Positions 21,706 through 29,481 of a stretch of 37,023 nucleotides of DNA are shown here, one piece after another. A program made the position numbers and the translations under genes. The stretch covers positions 1-37,023 of IMG/VR virus record IMGVR_UViG_3300036770_004184, one strand, 5' to 3'. The DNA comes from a virus. Below the pieces are notes generated by a model. It ran no database searches. It was not told where the DNA came from and was given only the letters and a program-made list of their open reading frames with translations. Within the stretch, counting starts at the first letter, position 1, and each line of letters begins with the position of its first letter.

Positions 21706-22496
21706 TATCGTTTCGGCACTCTAGGGCCGCCTCCTGCCTTGGGTGGTGGTGGACCAAAGATAGTTCCCGGTGGGATGTAGATGCCGTCGACAACTCCGCC
21801 GCCGTTGGGCAGGCGGCGGTCGGGGCCGCCGACGATGGTTCCTGGTGCTGTGCCAGGCGGGACGAAACCAGGCGGTGGCGTGCCAATTGGCCGACCGCCA
21901 GAACCAATTTCGTTTGGTCCACCTTGACCCGGTGGCTGCTGGGGCATGCCGGGCTGGGCGGGTCCACCAGAGGTAAGCGCGACCAATTCCCAAGCCCACT
22001 TGGCCTCGTTCCACACATAGTCGTAGCCGGGGGGCGGGTTGCCAGGCTTCGGCGGCTTGACTCGTGGTTGTTCCGCGGGTGGGGTTGGTGTCGGTTCTAC
22101 GGGCCGAGTAATGGTTCCTGGCGTGCCTGTTCCAGTTCCGCCACCACCGCCGCCGCCGGTACTTCCGCCGCCACCGGCTCCACCCGTGCCACCCTTGGCT
22201 TCAAGTTCGGCTAGCTGCTGAGCCAACGCCAATCCGGCACGGTTCCAAGCATCTTCACGCTCACCCAATGCTGCGAGCTGACCTGATTTTTCGGCTGCAC
22301 CCAATTCGACACGGCCGCGCATGCCTTCGCCGGACCGCAGAATACCGCGCGACTCTAGGTTGGCTTCGAGGTCGCGGTTGGCCTGCCGGTGCGCGGTTGC
22401 CAACTGGGCGATACGCGAGTCATAGGCAGACTGGGCGCGCTTCTTAGCGAGTTCGTATTCCCGTCTGTAGAGTTCGGCTGTTGCTTCGTAGGCCAT
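21705..22496 (-). CDS. Helical plus Gly/Pro-rich putative virion protein (263 aa)
   Basis: AGGAGA precedes the ATG. The first 100 residues are charged helix (ELYRREYELAKKRAQSAYDS and AQLATAHRQANRDLEANLES). They are followed by a Gly-rich run and a long Pro/Gly/Thr region (about 105-263) with repeats such as PPGFVPPGTAPG. It could be a flexible internal virion protein or a scaffold for the neighbouring large proteins. No family is recognised. Confidence 0.65.
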   Translation of the reverse strand: MAYEATAELYRREYELAKKRAQSAYDSRIAQLATAHRQANRDLEANLESRGILRSGEGMRGRVELGAAEKSGQLAALGEREDAWNRAGLALAQQLAELEAKGGTGGAGGGGSTGGGGGGGTGTGTPGTITRPVEPTPTPPAEQPRVKPPKPGNPPPGYDYVWNEAKWAWELVALTSGGPAQPGMPQQPPGQGGPNEIGSGGRPIGTPPPGFVPPGTAPGTIVGGPDRRLPNGGGVVDGIYIPPGTIFGPPPPKAGGGPRVPKR

Positions 22497-22516
22497 GAAG
22501 TCTCCTGAACCTCTGG

Positions 22517-22768
22517 CTATCCAGCCTTCGGGGTGCGCTTACGGGGCATTTTAGCAGGCTGTGCCGTGCCTCCGTGGGCGGGTCCGTTGGCGTGGTTGGA
22601 GATTTCGGCGCGCACCTGTCGCAGGTCGGATCGGATTTCGCTGGAAACTAGGTCAAGCCTGTCCATCACGTTGCCGTGGTCCCGCTTGTTTTCTTTGCGA
22701 CCACGCTCGATCAGGGCCACGATGATGATGGCGACGGCTCCGATGAGGGCAACGAGGATGCCTTCCAT
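22517..22768 (-). CDS. Holin-like small membrane protein (83 aa)
   Basis: GGAGG six bases upstream supports the ATG at 22768, one base after the endolysin stop. One strong N-terminal membrane helix (ILVALIGAVAIIIVALIE) is followed by a basic turn, a heptad-bearing helix (VMDRLDLVSSEIRSDLRQVR) and a basic tail. This N-helix plus coiled-coil shape is common for accessory holins or spanin-like proteins next to endolysins. It may control lysis timing with the two-helix protein at 23522. Confidence 0.65.
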   Translation of the reverse strand: MEGILVALIGAVAIIIVALIERGRKENKRDHGNVMDRLDLVSSEIRSDLRQVRAEISNHANGPAHGGTAQPAKMPRKRTPKAG

Positions 22769-22769
22769 G

Positions 22770-23258
22770 TCATGCCTCCAGCAACTTGGTGAAGATCGCG
22801 TCGATCTGTTGACGGGTGGAGTCGGCTATCGCAGGCGACACTTCGACGTGTGTCCAGGCTGCACCTCGGGAGCCGATGGTGTTCTTGGAGTAGACCTTCC
22901 AGCCGTCCATGAGTCGGCCCCAGTCTCGAGAACAGCGGTATCCGGCGCCCCAGCCCTTAGGGTTCGGGATGTAGTTCCCGGCGTAGTCGTGGATTTCTTC
23001 GATACCTAAAACCTGCCGGTTCTGGTAGACAAATGAAATCACCTTGTGGAGCTGTTCGGGTGTGCCACCCAAGTCCATCGCCCGGAAGGTGGCGTGGACG
23101 GACAACTGTGCCTTGTCGACACCGCGCACGTTGCGGTTGGCGTAGACGCCCAGTCCTTTCAGGCCGAACAGGAAGCGCAGCCAGTCGTACACGGCAATAG
23201 TTCCCTGCCGGGCTTTCGGGTGGGGCGCGTCTTTGGTTCCTGTGTATGGGCGTGCCAT
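22770..23258 (-). CDS. Endolysin, peptidase M15-like
   Basis: I chose the ATG at 23258 (162 residues); a GTG nine bases upstream is in frame and neither has a strong ribosome site. The metal-binding pattern of the M15/DD-carboxypeptidase type is visible. It consists of SVHATFRAMD (H55 and D62; the usual Gly is Phe), IHDYAG (H90) and WTHVEVS (H137, E139). These enzymes cut peptide cross-bridges of peptidoglycan. Position between two small membrane proteins supports a lysis role. No separate cell-wall binding domain is present, as is usual for a compact endolysin. Confidence 0.8.
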   Translation of the reverse strand: MARPYTGTKDAPHPKARQGTIAVYDWLRFLFGLKGLGVYANRNVRGVDKAQLSVHATFRAMDLGGTPEQLHKVISFVYQNRQVLGIEEIHDYAGNYIPNPKGWGAGYRCSRDWGRLMDGWKVYSKNTIGSRGAAWTHVEVSPAIADSTRQQIDAIFTKLLEA

Positions 23259-23275
23259 GAGTGACACGCTAACAC

Positions 23276-23506
23276 TTAGAACGGTGTGCGCTCTGCCTTT
23301 GTGTACGACGTCGCCTGGAGCATCGGGTAGACGCCCTCGGGTAGCAACTGCTGGATTTTCGCGAGGAACTCGTAACAGATTTGCTCGGCCCCGTCGACCG
23401 GCAGTTCGGCGTCAGAGGTTCCGGTGGCGGGTGAGCCGGGAATGTCGGGCGGGAGGGTTTCGACCGGGATGTGGAAGGTGATGGTGGCGTGGACGGTGTA
23501 GGACAT
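23276..23506 (-). CDS. Small hypothetical protein in the lysis region (76 aa)
   Basis: AAGGGG eight bases before the ATG supports the start. The N-terminal strand (YTVHATITFHIPVETL) is followed by an acidic, Pro-rich stretch and a helix (AEQICYEFLAKIQQLL), suggesting a small alpha/beta fold. No signal peptide or membrane segment is seen. No family is recognised. Confidence 0.6.
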   Translation of the reverse strand: MSYTVHATITFHIPVETLPPDIPGSPATGTSDAELPVDGAEQICYEFLAKIQQLLPEGVYPMLQATSYTKAERTPF

Positions 23507-23521
23507 GGCAGGTTCCCCTTG

Positions 23522-23770
23522 TTACTCGAATATCTCTTTCAGTTCCTTGTCGGTCAGGATGCCGTCCCGGTAGGCCATTGCGAGGCGCTGGGCGACGGTC
23601 AGGACGGCCCAGACTCCGGCCATGACGGCTGACTTCCAGACTTCGACGTCGACCAAGGCTCCGACACCGATGTTGGAGGTCGTGGCGACGACGAACACGG
23701 CGAGGGTTCGGAGGGCAAGTTTCTTGGTCACGACTCCACTATACCAACCGGAAGTTCGGTGACCAGTCAT
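23522..23770 (-). CDS. Putative holin (two membrane helices, 82 aa)
   Basis: The ATG at 23770 overlaps the upstream stop (ATGA); an in-frame GTG at 23731 with a nearby GGAG is an alternative and would give 69 residues beginning VTKKLALRTL. Two hydrophobic segments (LALRTLAVFVVATTSNIGVG and VMAGVWAVLTVAQRLAMAY) are followed by a charged C-terminal tail (DKELKEIFE), as in class II holins. It lies one gene upstream of the endolysin. Confidence 0.7.
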   Translation of the reverse strand: MTGHRTSGWYSGVVTKKLALRTLAVFVVATTSNIGVGALVDVEVWKSAVMAGVWAVLTVAQRLAMAYRDGILTDKELKEIFE

Positions 23771-23901
23771 TTCTTGTGCAGGGCAGCCTCGAGCCGTTTG
23801 ATGAGCCGGAACAGCTCGTCCTGCTCGTCGGCTCCGACCGGCGTGGATCGGTACAGGAACTTGAGGGCCGACCGGATGGTGGCTGCGCTGACTTCAGTCA
23901 T
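23767..23901 (-). CDS. Microprotein (44 aa)
   Basis: Start at 23901, overlapping the upstream acidic-tail gene by 8 bases. It is helical and charged: TEVSAATIRSALKFLYRS, then DEQDELFRLIKRLEAAL. The longer frame reaching 23973 reads a Thr/Lys repeat opposite the GAY/GAR codon run and is not credible. Function unknown. Confidence 0.55.
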   Translation of the reverse strand: MTEVSAATIRSALKFLYRSTPVGADEQDELFRLIKRLEAALHKK

Positions 23902-24214
23902 CGTCGTCGTCCTCGTCGTCGTCATCTTCTTCGTCCTCGTCTTCGTCTTCGTCGGTTTCTTCGTCTTCGTCAATGAACGGGTAGTGGTGCGCCCATTCGG
24001 TTTCCACGTCGGCTTTGACCAAGGTCAGTACGCCGCTGGTCACCCAGGGTGGTTGTTCGGAGTCGCACATGACGAGTAGTTCCCTTCTGCCGTCGGCGTT
24101 GATGGCGTCGATGATGACAAGCGTGTGCATCGGGACGATCTCGGGCCAGTTTCTCGAGACGATGTCCGGCACCAGTTCTTGGGCTTCTACGGCGTGCCGG
24201 TCAACATTCACCAT
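23894..24214 (-). CDS. Hypothetical protein with polyacidic C-terminal tail
   Basis: AAGGAG precedes the ATG at 24214. The first 80 residues look like a small alpha/beta domain (IVPMHTLVIIDAINADGRRE and LLVMCDSEQ). The last 30 are almost all Asp and Glu, encoded by a GAC/GAG/GAT trinucleotide run at about 23898-23975 that is prone to length change. Polyacidic tails can mimic DNA or recruit basic proteins. No family is recognised. Confidence 0.7.
   Translation of the reverse strand: MVNVDRHAVEAQELVPDIVSRNWPEIVPMHTLVIIDAINADGRRELLVMCDSEQPPWVTSGVLTLVKADVETEWAHHYPFIDEDEETDEDEDEDEEDDDDEDDDDD
23898..23975 (-). repeat. Trinucleotide (GAY/GAR) run coding for an acidic tail
   Basis: A near-uninterrupted run of GAC, GAT and GAG codons on the minus strand, reading as TCGTCGTCCTCG on the plus strand. 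It encodes the Asp/Glu tail of the gene at 23894. Such runs can expand or contract by slippage. Confidence 0.8.
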
Positions 24215-25284
24215 TTCTCCTTCTTGCGGTCCTGGCAGAACACCGGGGCTTGGACCGTGATGTTGTGCTCAGGGGTCACAATAGCGAGAGCCTGTTGTGG
24301 CACCTCGTAACCGAAGTTGTTCAGCCAGGCGTACTCGTCCAGCCCCTTGGTGGAGCCGTTGATGACCAGGTAGGGGGTGGAGATGTATTGGTGCCAATGC
24401 CCCATCCAGAGCGTCTCGAACGGCTGGCCGACTTCCATCGCACGCTGGGCTTTCCTGGCCCGCATCCGCATGATCGGGGGCCAGATACCGCCAATCCCAC
24501 CACCGCCGGACACCTGGTCGCCGTGGGTCAGGAGATGCCCGTGGCCGTAGATCTGGACGAGGGTGTCGGCGTTCTCGGACACCTGGAACGTAAACCGTTT
24601 GTCGCCCTGGTAGTGGCGCTCCACCATTTTGCCCAGGAGCCAGTCGTAGTTCGTTTTGGCGCGCTGTTTCATCCGGGGCTTGCGGGACTGACGGCCGTGG
24701 TTCCCGACGACCACCGGGACGTGAACCTTGCCGAACTCGTCGGCGAAGCATCCGAGGGCAGCGGCCACCTGTTCGGACCAATGGAGCAGGCTGTCCAAGA
24801 TGACGGCCTCGTTGGTGTCTTTTAGTTCCTCGTGGATGTCACCGGAGAAGATGTCACCGCCGAGCATGACGACGACCCCGTCGAAGGTGACTCCGGCCAG
24901 GTAGTGGCGGGCCATCTTGACGGCGTTGTCGACACAGAGGCGCAGGCGCTGTTCGGCGATGGTCCGGCTGTAGGCATTCAGGCCGCCAACCTCGACCGGG
25001 TCCACGACCTCGTCGAAGTGGGTGTCGGACAGCAGGAGCACCAGGGTGGCGTGCTTCTTGCGCCCGGACGGTGGGGCGACCATCCATTTCGGTGGGGCGA
25101 TCTGGGCCGAGTCGGCGGCGTCGACAATCTCGAGCGCCTTCTCGAACTCCTGCATACGGGCCAGGAGCTGGGCGTTGACCTGGTCGGCCTGGTTCCGTTG
25201 GCGTCGGGCCTGAATCAGCATGGCCCGGAGCTTGTCGGTGTCGTCCGTTTCGTTGGCCGACCGGATGTCGTCTTCAAGACTCAC
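24208..25284 (-). CDS. Calcineurin-like metallophosphoesterase
   Basis: The 358-residue start is the GTG at 25284, seven bases after AAGGAG; it overlaps the upstream stop by 11 bases, and a longer frame would lie inside the neighbour. A helical N-terminus (1-75) precedes the phosphoesterase domain. That domain has D87 and H89 (SDTHFD), D144 (GGDIFSGD), N195 and H196 (GNHGR in place of the usual GNHD), a later GHGHLLTHGD motif and a final GHWH motif. All the main metal ligands are present. Family members hydrolyse phosphodiesters, including DNA ends and nucleotides; the substrate here is unknown. Its place between fibers and lysis genes is unusual for a DNA enzyme. Confidence 0.88.
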   Translation of the reverse strand: MSLEDDIRSANETDDTDKLRAMLIQARRQRNQADQVNAQLLARMQEFEKALEIVDAADSAQIAPPKWMVAPPSGRKKHATLVLLLSDTHFDEVVDPVEVGGLNAYSRTIAEQRLRLCVDNAVKMARHYLAGVTFDGVVVMLGGDIFSGDIHEELKDTNEAVILDSLLHWSEQVAAALGCFADEFGKVHVPVVVGNHGRQSRKPRMKQRAKTNYDWLLGKMVERHYQGDKRFTFQVSENADTLVQIYGHGHLLTHGDQVSGGGGIGGIWPPIMRMRARKAQRAMEVGQPFETLWMGHWHQYISTPYLVINGSTKGLDEYAWLNNFGYEVPQQALAIVTPEHNITVQAPVFCQDRKKEKW

Positions 25285-25516
25285 AGACACACTCCTTGCG
25301 CCGGTGCCGGGTGACGACCGAATCGGTGATCTGGTAGCCCCGGCCCTTGAGCGCTCGAGCAATGGCGGTTGCCTTGACCATCGGGTCGGCAATGGCCTGC
25401 TTCAGGGCTTCGGCGTCTTCGGCTGGCAGAGCCTCGTACAGTTTGCTGATTCCGCAGGTGGTCCCTGGCCTGCCCTGGTTATGGGCAAGTATTTCGTCCA
25501 GTAGTCCCTTCTTCAC
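25274..25516 (-). CDS. Helix-turn-helix-like DNA-binding protein (80 aa)
   Basis: GTG start at 25516 with AAGGAGG just upstream; a longer frame to 25540 places that ribosome site inside the gene. The C-terminal half has a helix-turn-helix order: KATAIARALKGRGYQ, then SVVTRHRRKECVC. I recall this from small actinophage DNA-binding proteins (not searched). The N-terminal half (KKGLLDEILAHNQ) is helical, and Cys-Val-Cys ends the protein. It is the first gene after a 63-base gap and may regulate the lysis/phosphoesterase operon. Confidence 0.7.
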   Translation of the reverse strand: MKKGLLDEILAHNQGRPGTTCGISKLYEALPAEDAEALKQAIADPMVKATAIARALKGRGYQITDSVVTRHRRKECVCES

Positions 25517-25579
25517 TTTCCCCTCCTTGTGTGCAGTCACGCCGAAAGGCTACCCACAGGCTGGGGACAAGTCACGTCA

Positions 25580-25897
25580 TTAGAGGTTGAATGCGGCTGA
25601 CACTTCGTCGGGCATCGGCGCGCCGATACGACCGTCATTTGTCAGAAACGCCTCGGGATTCAACGCCCGGGCAAACGCCAACGCTTCGGACTGGGGCAAT
25701 TCGGCAACCTCCCAATCAGCCAACAACGCCAAATCAACATCGCCGGTCAGATAGCCGAGGATGGTGCCAGCCTCAACGGTTGGGTCCACCCAACCTGACG
25801 CTTCCAGCCGACCGCCATTATCGGCAACGGCAGGCTCAGGCCCGAAACCATATCGTCCATCACCAGGCCATGTCAGTTTCCAGGTGAGATAGCGCAC
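25580..25897 (-). CDS. Hypothetical protein in the receptor-binding module (105 aa)
   Basis: GTG start at 25897 with AAGGAGG seven bases upstream. The protein is acidic and Gly/Pro-rich with Trp-containing beta segments (TWKLTWPGDGRYG) and a helical end (ALAFARALNPEAFL). It overlaps the upstream gene by 25 bases. Probably a small virion or fiber-accessory protein by position. No family is recognised. Confidence 0.6.
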   Translation of the reverse strand: MRYLTWKLTWPGDGRYGFGPEPAVADNGGRLEASGWVDPTVEAGTILGYLTGDVDLALLADWEVAELPQSEALAFARALNPEAFLTNDGRIGAPMPDEVSAAFNL

Positions 25898-26391
25898 GGC
25901 TCTGCCTCCTTGTTTTGCAATAGCCCAGCGTTCAACATGGATTGCACGTTCCCAGCACCAATACCGTTCTGAACAGAGAACTGGTCAACGTCGGCCTGTC
26001 GCTGAAGTCGTTTCGCCCAATAGTTCGGCTGGTCATTCTCAATTTCATCAAGTGTGTATGACCCAACTTCTTCGGCCAGTTCTTCCAACCATGACATTTC
26101 AAGTCGTGCGCCAGCCAAAGTGCGTTCAGTCAACACAATGCCCAACTGTTTTTCTTCGGCCTCAATAGCGTCTAGCGGGTCGCCAGTTGACAGAAGTTTG
26201 TGAATTTCGATACGCGATTTTTCGATAGACAGTTCAGCCATCCGAATGTTGAACGCAAGATGCTGGGCTTCAATGATGATTTGTCGCCATTGCATTTGCG
26301 GTGTGTCATGTTGCCCGACAACAAAATGGCGCAGTTGAAATCGTGACCGTGAAGGTGCGATTGTTGTTTGTGTGTACGGTTCTAGGTTCAT
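25873..26391 (-). CDS. Hypothetical helical protein of the receptor-binding module (172 aa)
   Basis: The ATG at 26391 overlaps the propeller gene stop (ATGA). After a short N-terminus the protein is helical (IIIEAQHLAFNIRMAELSIE, KQLGIVLTERTLAGARLEM and LEELAEEVGSYTLDE). GC content here is lower than in the flanking virion genes, like the gene upstream. It could be a chaperone or adaptor for the propeller-bearing fiber (inference from coupling). Confidence 0.6.
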   Translation of the reverse strand: MNLEPYTQTTIAPSRSRFQLRHFVVGQHDTPQMQWRQIIIEAQHLAFNIRMAELSIEKSRIEIHKLLSTGDPLDAIEAEEKQLGIVLTERTLAGARLEMSWLEELAEEVGSYTLDEIENDQPNYWAKRLQRQADVDQFSVQNGIGAGNVQSMLNAGLLQNKEAEPCAISPGN

Positions 26392-27332
26392 CGGTTTTCA
26401 AACCCAAATGGTCGGTTGCGAGAACTTGACAATCCTGTTCCCATCAGCGAACGCGCGTCATTGCTGAAAGCAAATTTTTCTCCTGAAGAAAGACGACTGG
26501 CAGTCGTGCTGGTATAGCCGCCAAGATTATAGAAGTTATTTTGTGAAGCAAAAGTTGAGTGACCTCGGCGTACGGTATTTAGACCCGTTGCCAATGTTGA
26601 ACGGCTATCGGTACTCAAATCGAATTTGTTGACTGTTGTTATGTCGGCACTTCCGTTATAGCCGCCAGACACATAACCGTTTGTTGACGATTCTGCACCG
26701 CACGTTGAAACAACAGCAGAACTCAACCCCGTACCCAATGTGGTTGACGTATCTGAACTAAAAACAATTTTGTCAACTGTTGAAACGATAGAACCAGTAT
26801 CGCCTCCACAGGCATAGCCATTTGTTGCTGAAGAAAATCCTGCCAGTCCATAACGTCCCGTCGACAAAAGTCCTGCGACGGTCGAACGCGCATCGGTGCT
26901 AAACAAAAATTTGTTCAAAATGGTGGGTCTTGTGGGAGTCGAAGTAATCCCACCGATGACATAGCCTGTAGTTGAAGACTCAAAACCGCAGGGTTCTTCA
27001 ACAGCATCATTCAAACCTGTTCCAAGAATTGACTCAGAATCATCCGAAAAATCAAATTTCCCTGTTGTTGATGTTCGAGTCCCACTTTGGGTGCCGCCAG
27101 CGTAATAACCATGTGTTGAAGACGAAAACGATGCCATAGCCGATGTGGCTGTACTCAAACCTGTCCCTAAAGTTGTGCGGCTGTCATCGGAAAACAAGAA
27201 TTTATCTACGGTCGTTACCGAAACGGTTGTAACGCCGCCGCCAGCATACCCAGAACCAAAAATAGGTTTAGCAGCCGCACCCCAACCTAAACCAAACGCC
27301 CCAGCGTTCGACTTCACACCAACAAGAGGCAT
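26388..27332 (-). CDS. Kelch-like beta-propeller receptor-binding protein
   Basis: The 314-residue protein starts at TTAGGAG plus ATG. About six repeats of roughly 48 residues fill it. Each repeat has a K-[FI]-x-F-S-x-D-[ST/AR] strand, then LGTGL, then a variable segment and a GYxxGG turn. The repeats carry Gly-Gly pairs and aromatic residues in the same places, as in Kelch and galactose-oxidase propellers. GC content is near 45-50 percent, against over 60 percent for the fiber genes beside it. It is likely a surface- or sugar-binding tip protein. Confidence 0.75.
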   Translation of the reverse strand: MPLVGVKSNAGAFGLGWGAAAKPIFGSGYAGGGVTTVSVTTVDKFLFSDDSRTTLGTGLSTATSAMASFSSSTHGYYAGGTQSGTRTSTTGKFDFSDDSESILGTGLNDAVEEPCGFESSTTGYVIGGITSTPTRPTILNKFLFSTDARSTVAGLLSTGRYGLAGFSSATNGYACGGDTGSIVSTVDKIVFSSDTSTTLGTGLSSAVVSTCGAESSTNGYVSGGYNGSADITTVNKFDLSTDSRSTLATGLNTVRRGHSTFASQNNFYNLGGYTSTTASRLSSGEKFAFSNDARSLMGTGLSSSRNRPFGFENR

Positions 27333-27341
27333 CCCAAACTC

Positions 27342-27974
27342 CTAAGCGAACTGCGTCTGAGAAGCCAACACCGTATACGTCGGAGTCGCCGCCGTCTTGA
27401 TAATCGTATACACATACACGTCAATCGACGAAGCGTTACCCGCCGCAGGAGCCGAACCACCCTGCCACTCAGGAGTCACCGACGAACCATCAATCTGGAA
27501 AGCCGTCGAATAGTAGGCCGTCGCACCGTTCGTCACAGCAAACACAACCGTAATCGAGTCACCCGTATCCAACAACGAAGCCAACGTCGTACCCGAATCA
27601 CCGCGAACATTCAACGTCCAGTTGCCCGACGCATTCGACGTATACAACCAAGCTGTCGAGGTCAACGTATCGAAGTTGATTGTGCCAGTCGCCGCAGTCG
27701 CCGCAACATTCCACGACTCCTCGGCCCCTTGCAGGACGGCGTTGTTGACGATGGGGGCGGTCAGGGTCTTGTTGGTAAGGGTTTCGATGCCGGTCAAGGT
27801 GACGGCTGTTGACGGCAGGCTCGAGTAGCTCAGCGCTGACCAGGCGGTCGCCCCGTCGCCGATCTTGTATTTGGCGGTGTCTGTCTCAAGGCCGAGTTCT
27901 CCGGCGGCGAGCGTCGGGTCGGCTGAGGTCCATTGGGAGGCGGTGCCTCGTCGGAGCTGGATTTGGACTGCCAT
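27342..27974 (-). CDS. Fiber protein with tropism-determinant-like N-terminus
   Basis: The 210-residue product opens with AVQIQLRRGTASQWTSAD followed by GELGLETDTAKYKIGDG. This is the N-terminal adaptor pattern of phage tail fibers such as the Mtd/hyaluronidase-like group (recall). Such a module attaches distal fiber domains. The rest is beta-rich (TLTNKTLTAPIV and LNVRGDSGTTL). GGAGG lies upstream; the ATG overlaps the preceding stop by one base (TAATG). Confidence 0.78.
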   Translation of the reverse strand: MAVQIQLRRGTASQWTSADPTLAAGELGLETDTAKYKIGDGATAWSALSYSSLPSTAVTLTGIETLTNKTLTAPIVNNAVLQGAEESWNVAATAATGTINFDTLTSTAWLYTSNASGNWTLNVRGDSGTTLASLLDTGDSITVVFAVTNGATAYYSTAFQIDGSSVTPEWQGGSAPAAGNASSIDVYVYTIIKTAATPTYTVLASQTQFA

Positions 27975-28156
27975 TACGGTGTGCCTCCGTCTAGTGGGTT
28001 GATACCGCCGTAGTTAGACGATGGTACTCCACCGTCCAGGTTGATCCCGGTGATCGTGGTGACGAGTTCCCAGGTAGTGCCGTCCCATATCCAGGTGCGG
28101 GTGCCGACGGTGAACGTGTCGTTCACGCTTGGCGAGTTGGGGAAATCAATTGCCAT
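27974..28156 (-). CDS. Small fiber-associated protein (60 aa)
   Basis: GGAGA five bases before the ATG. It begins AIDFPNSPSVNDTF and has RTWIWDGTTWEL, a short beta-sheet motif frequent at the ends of cyanophage and environmental-phage fiber proteins (recall). The C-terminus is Gly/Pro-rich. Likely a fiber accessory or capping module. Confidence 0.7.
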   Translation of the reverse strand: MAIDFPNSPSVNDTFTVGTRTWIWDGTTWELVTTITGINLDGGVPSSNYGGINPLDGGTP

Positions 28157-28157
28157 G

Positions 28158-28535
28158 TCAGTCTCCGACCGGGGTCCAGGTTTGGGTTGCTTCGTCCCAA
28201 GTGTAGAACCCGTTGCCGGTCGGGTACGGGACGGGTGGCTCCCAGAGGCAGGTGTCTTCGTTCAGCAGCCAACTGGGATACGGCTTCGGCGGGATGAAAG
28301 CATCTCGAGCCTCGTCGTAGGTGTAGCCGATTCCGGCGTAATTCTTGCGAAGTGGAGTGCCTCCATTGATATGCACGCCACCGTGGGTGTTGTACGAGGT
28401 GCGCTTACAGGTGAACCCGGCGGGGGCGTAGTAGACCTCCCAGTCGGTGACACTTTCCGCAAGGTCGTCCTCGTCACGACCGACGAAGACTTGGGTCACA
28501 ACATTATTGTTGTCGATGAGTGCGTAGTGGGCCAT
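28158..28535 (-). CDS. Conserved fiber-accessory protein (125 aa)
   Basis: The sequence shows features I recall from a widespread cyanophage virion family: an N-terminal AHYALIDNNNVVTQVFVG, a central YAGIGYTYDEARDAFIP, and the proline-tryptophan segment PYPSWLLNEDTCLWEPP. Many Trp, Tyr and Asn residues suggest a small beta fold. Position among fiber genes supports a receptor or fiber role. The upstream ribosome site is weak (AAGATACAAC). Confidence 0.72.
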   Translation of the reverse strand: MAHYALIDNNNVVTQVFVGRDEDDLAESVTDWEVYYAPAGFTCKRTSYNTHGGVHINGGTPLRKNYAGIGYTYDEARDAFIPPKPYPSWLLNEDTCLWEPPVPYPTGNGFYTWDEATQTWTPVGD

Positions 28536-28544
28536 TGTTGTATC

Positions 28545-29480
28545 TTATGCGAAGGTTACGGTGTCTGTTGCGCCTGCTGCGGTGATTGTGTACACGGTGT
28601 CGCCACCGACTGTTGAGGATGTTTGGGTGACACCAGCGGAGAACGTGGCTGTGTAGAGGGAAGGGATGCGGAGGATCACGACGCCGGAACCGCCAGCACC
28701 ACCAGTACCAGCAGAACCACCATCACCTGCCCCACCGCCGCCACCACCAGTATTGACAGTCCCAGCACCTCCTGAGGTTGGCCCAGTTGTAGAACCGTTC
28801 CCACCACCCGCTTGACCCGTTCCTGCTGTACCACCACTTACAGTACCGCCGCCACCGCCTCCTGCCCGAGCGACAGATGAACCAGTAATCGAAGATGACA
28901 CACCTGAACCACCATTACCGCCGACGTTTGATGTTGCTCCGTTACTACCTACGGAACCAGCACCTCCACCGCCAGCACCACCGCCAGAACCCGTACCAGA
29001 CCCCCCAGTGCCTCCGGCATATCCTTGATTCGCCGTTCCGGTCCCACCGGCTTTTGAAACACCGGCCCCGCCTGCACCTGAACCACCATTACCGCCGACC
29101 TGGTTTTGATAACCGCCGCGGCCACCTCCGTCTGAGATGATCGTTGAAAAAGTTGAATTGCTACCAGGGCTTCCGTTGTTGTTGCCAGATGGCCCACCAG
29201 AACCTCCAGCACCGACTGTTATCAAATAGGAAGTATTTGCCGAAAGAACTAACGCTGATTCAGCAGATGAACCACCCCCAGATGATTCAGATTCAACAGA
29301 TGAACGGTAGCCACCTGCACCGCCACCACCAGCACCACCATCAACGCTAAATCCATTTCCTCCACCGCCACCACCACCAGCGATGACCAAATACTGCACC
29401 CGCAAAGGCGTCACCGACTTGAATGAACGACCTTTTGAAGGATTGCCTAATGTTGAATTGCTAACTGACTGAATTGCCAT
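28545..29480 (-). CDS. Glycine-rich fiber protein (311 aa)
   Basis: After a short N-terminus with TPLRVQYLVIAGG, the middle (about 35-275) is dominated by Gly, Ser and Thr with GGG and GGAGG runs, then a short beta-rich end (SVVILRIPSLYT and GDTVYTITAAG). Gly-rich sheets of this type form polyglycine-helix bundles at receptor-binding fiber tips (T4-like gp38 adhesin folds are an analogue). The coding repeats show as GGT/GGC codon runs. Confidence 0.78.
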   Translation of the reverse strand: MAIQSVSNSTLGNPSKGRSFKSVTPLRVQYLVIAGGGGGGGNGFSVDGGAGGGGAGGYRSSVESESSGGGSSAESALVLSANTSYLITVGAGGSGGPSGNNNGSPGSNSTFSTIISDGGGRGGYQNQVGGNGGSGAGGAGVSKAGGTGTANQGYAGGTGGSGTGSGGGAGGGGAGSVGSNGATSNVGGNGGSGVSSSITGSSVARAGGGGGGTVSGGTAGTGQAGGGNGSTTGPTSGGAGTVNTGGGGGGAGDGGSAGTGGAGGSGVVILRIPSLYTATFSAGVTQTSSTVGGDTVYTITAAGATDTVTFA

Positions 29481-29481
29481 A

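Noticed and set aside
23767-23973. Thr/Lys-rich extension of the 44-residue gene
   Set aside because: The extension is the out-of-frame reading of the GAY/GAR run in the upstream gene.
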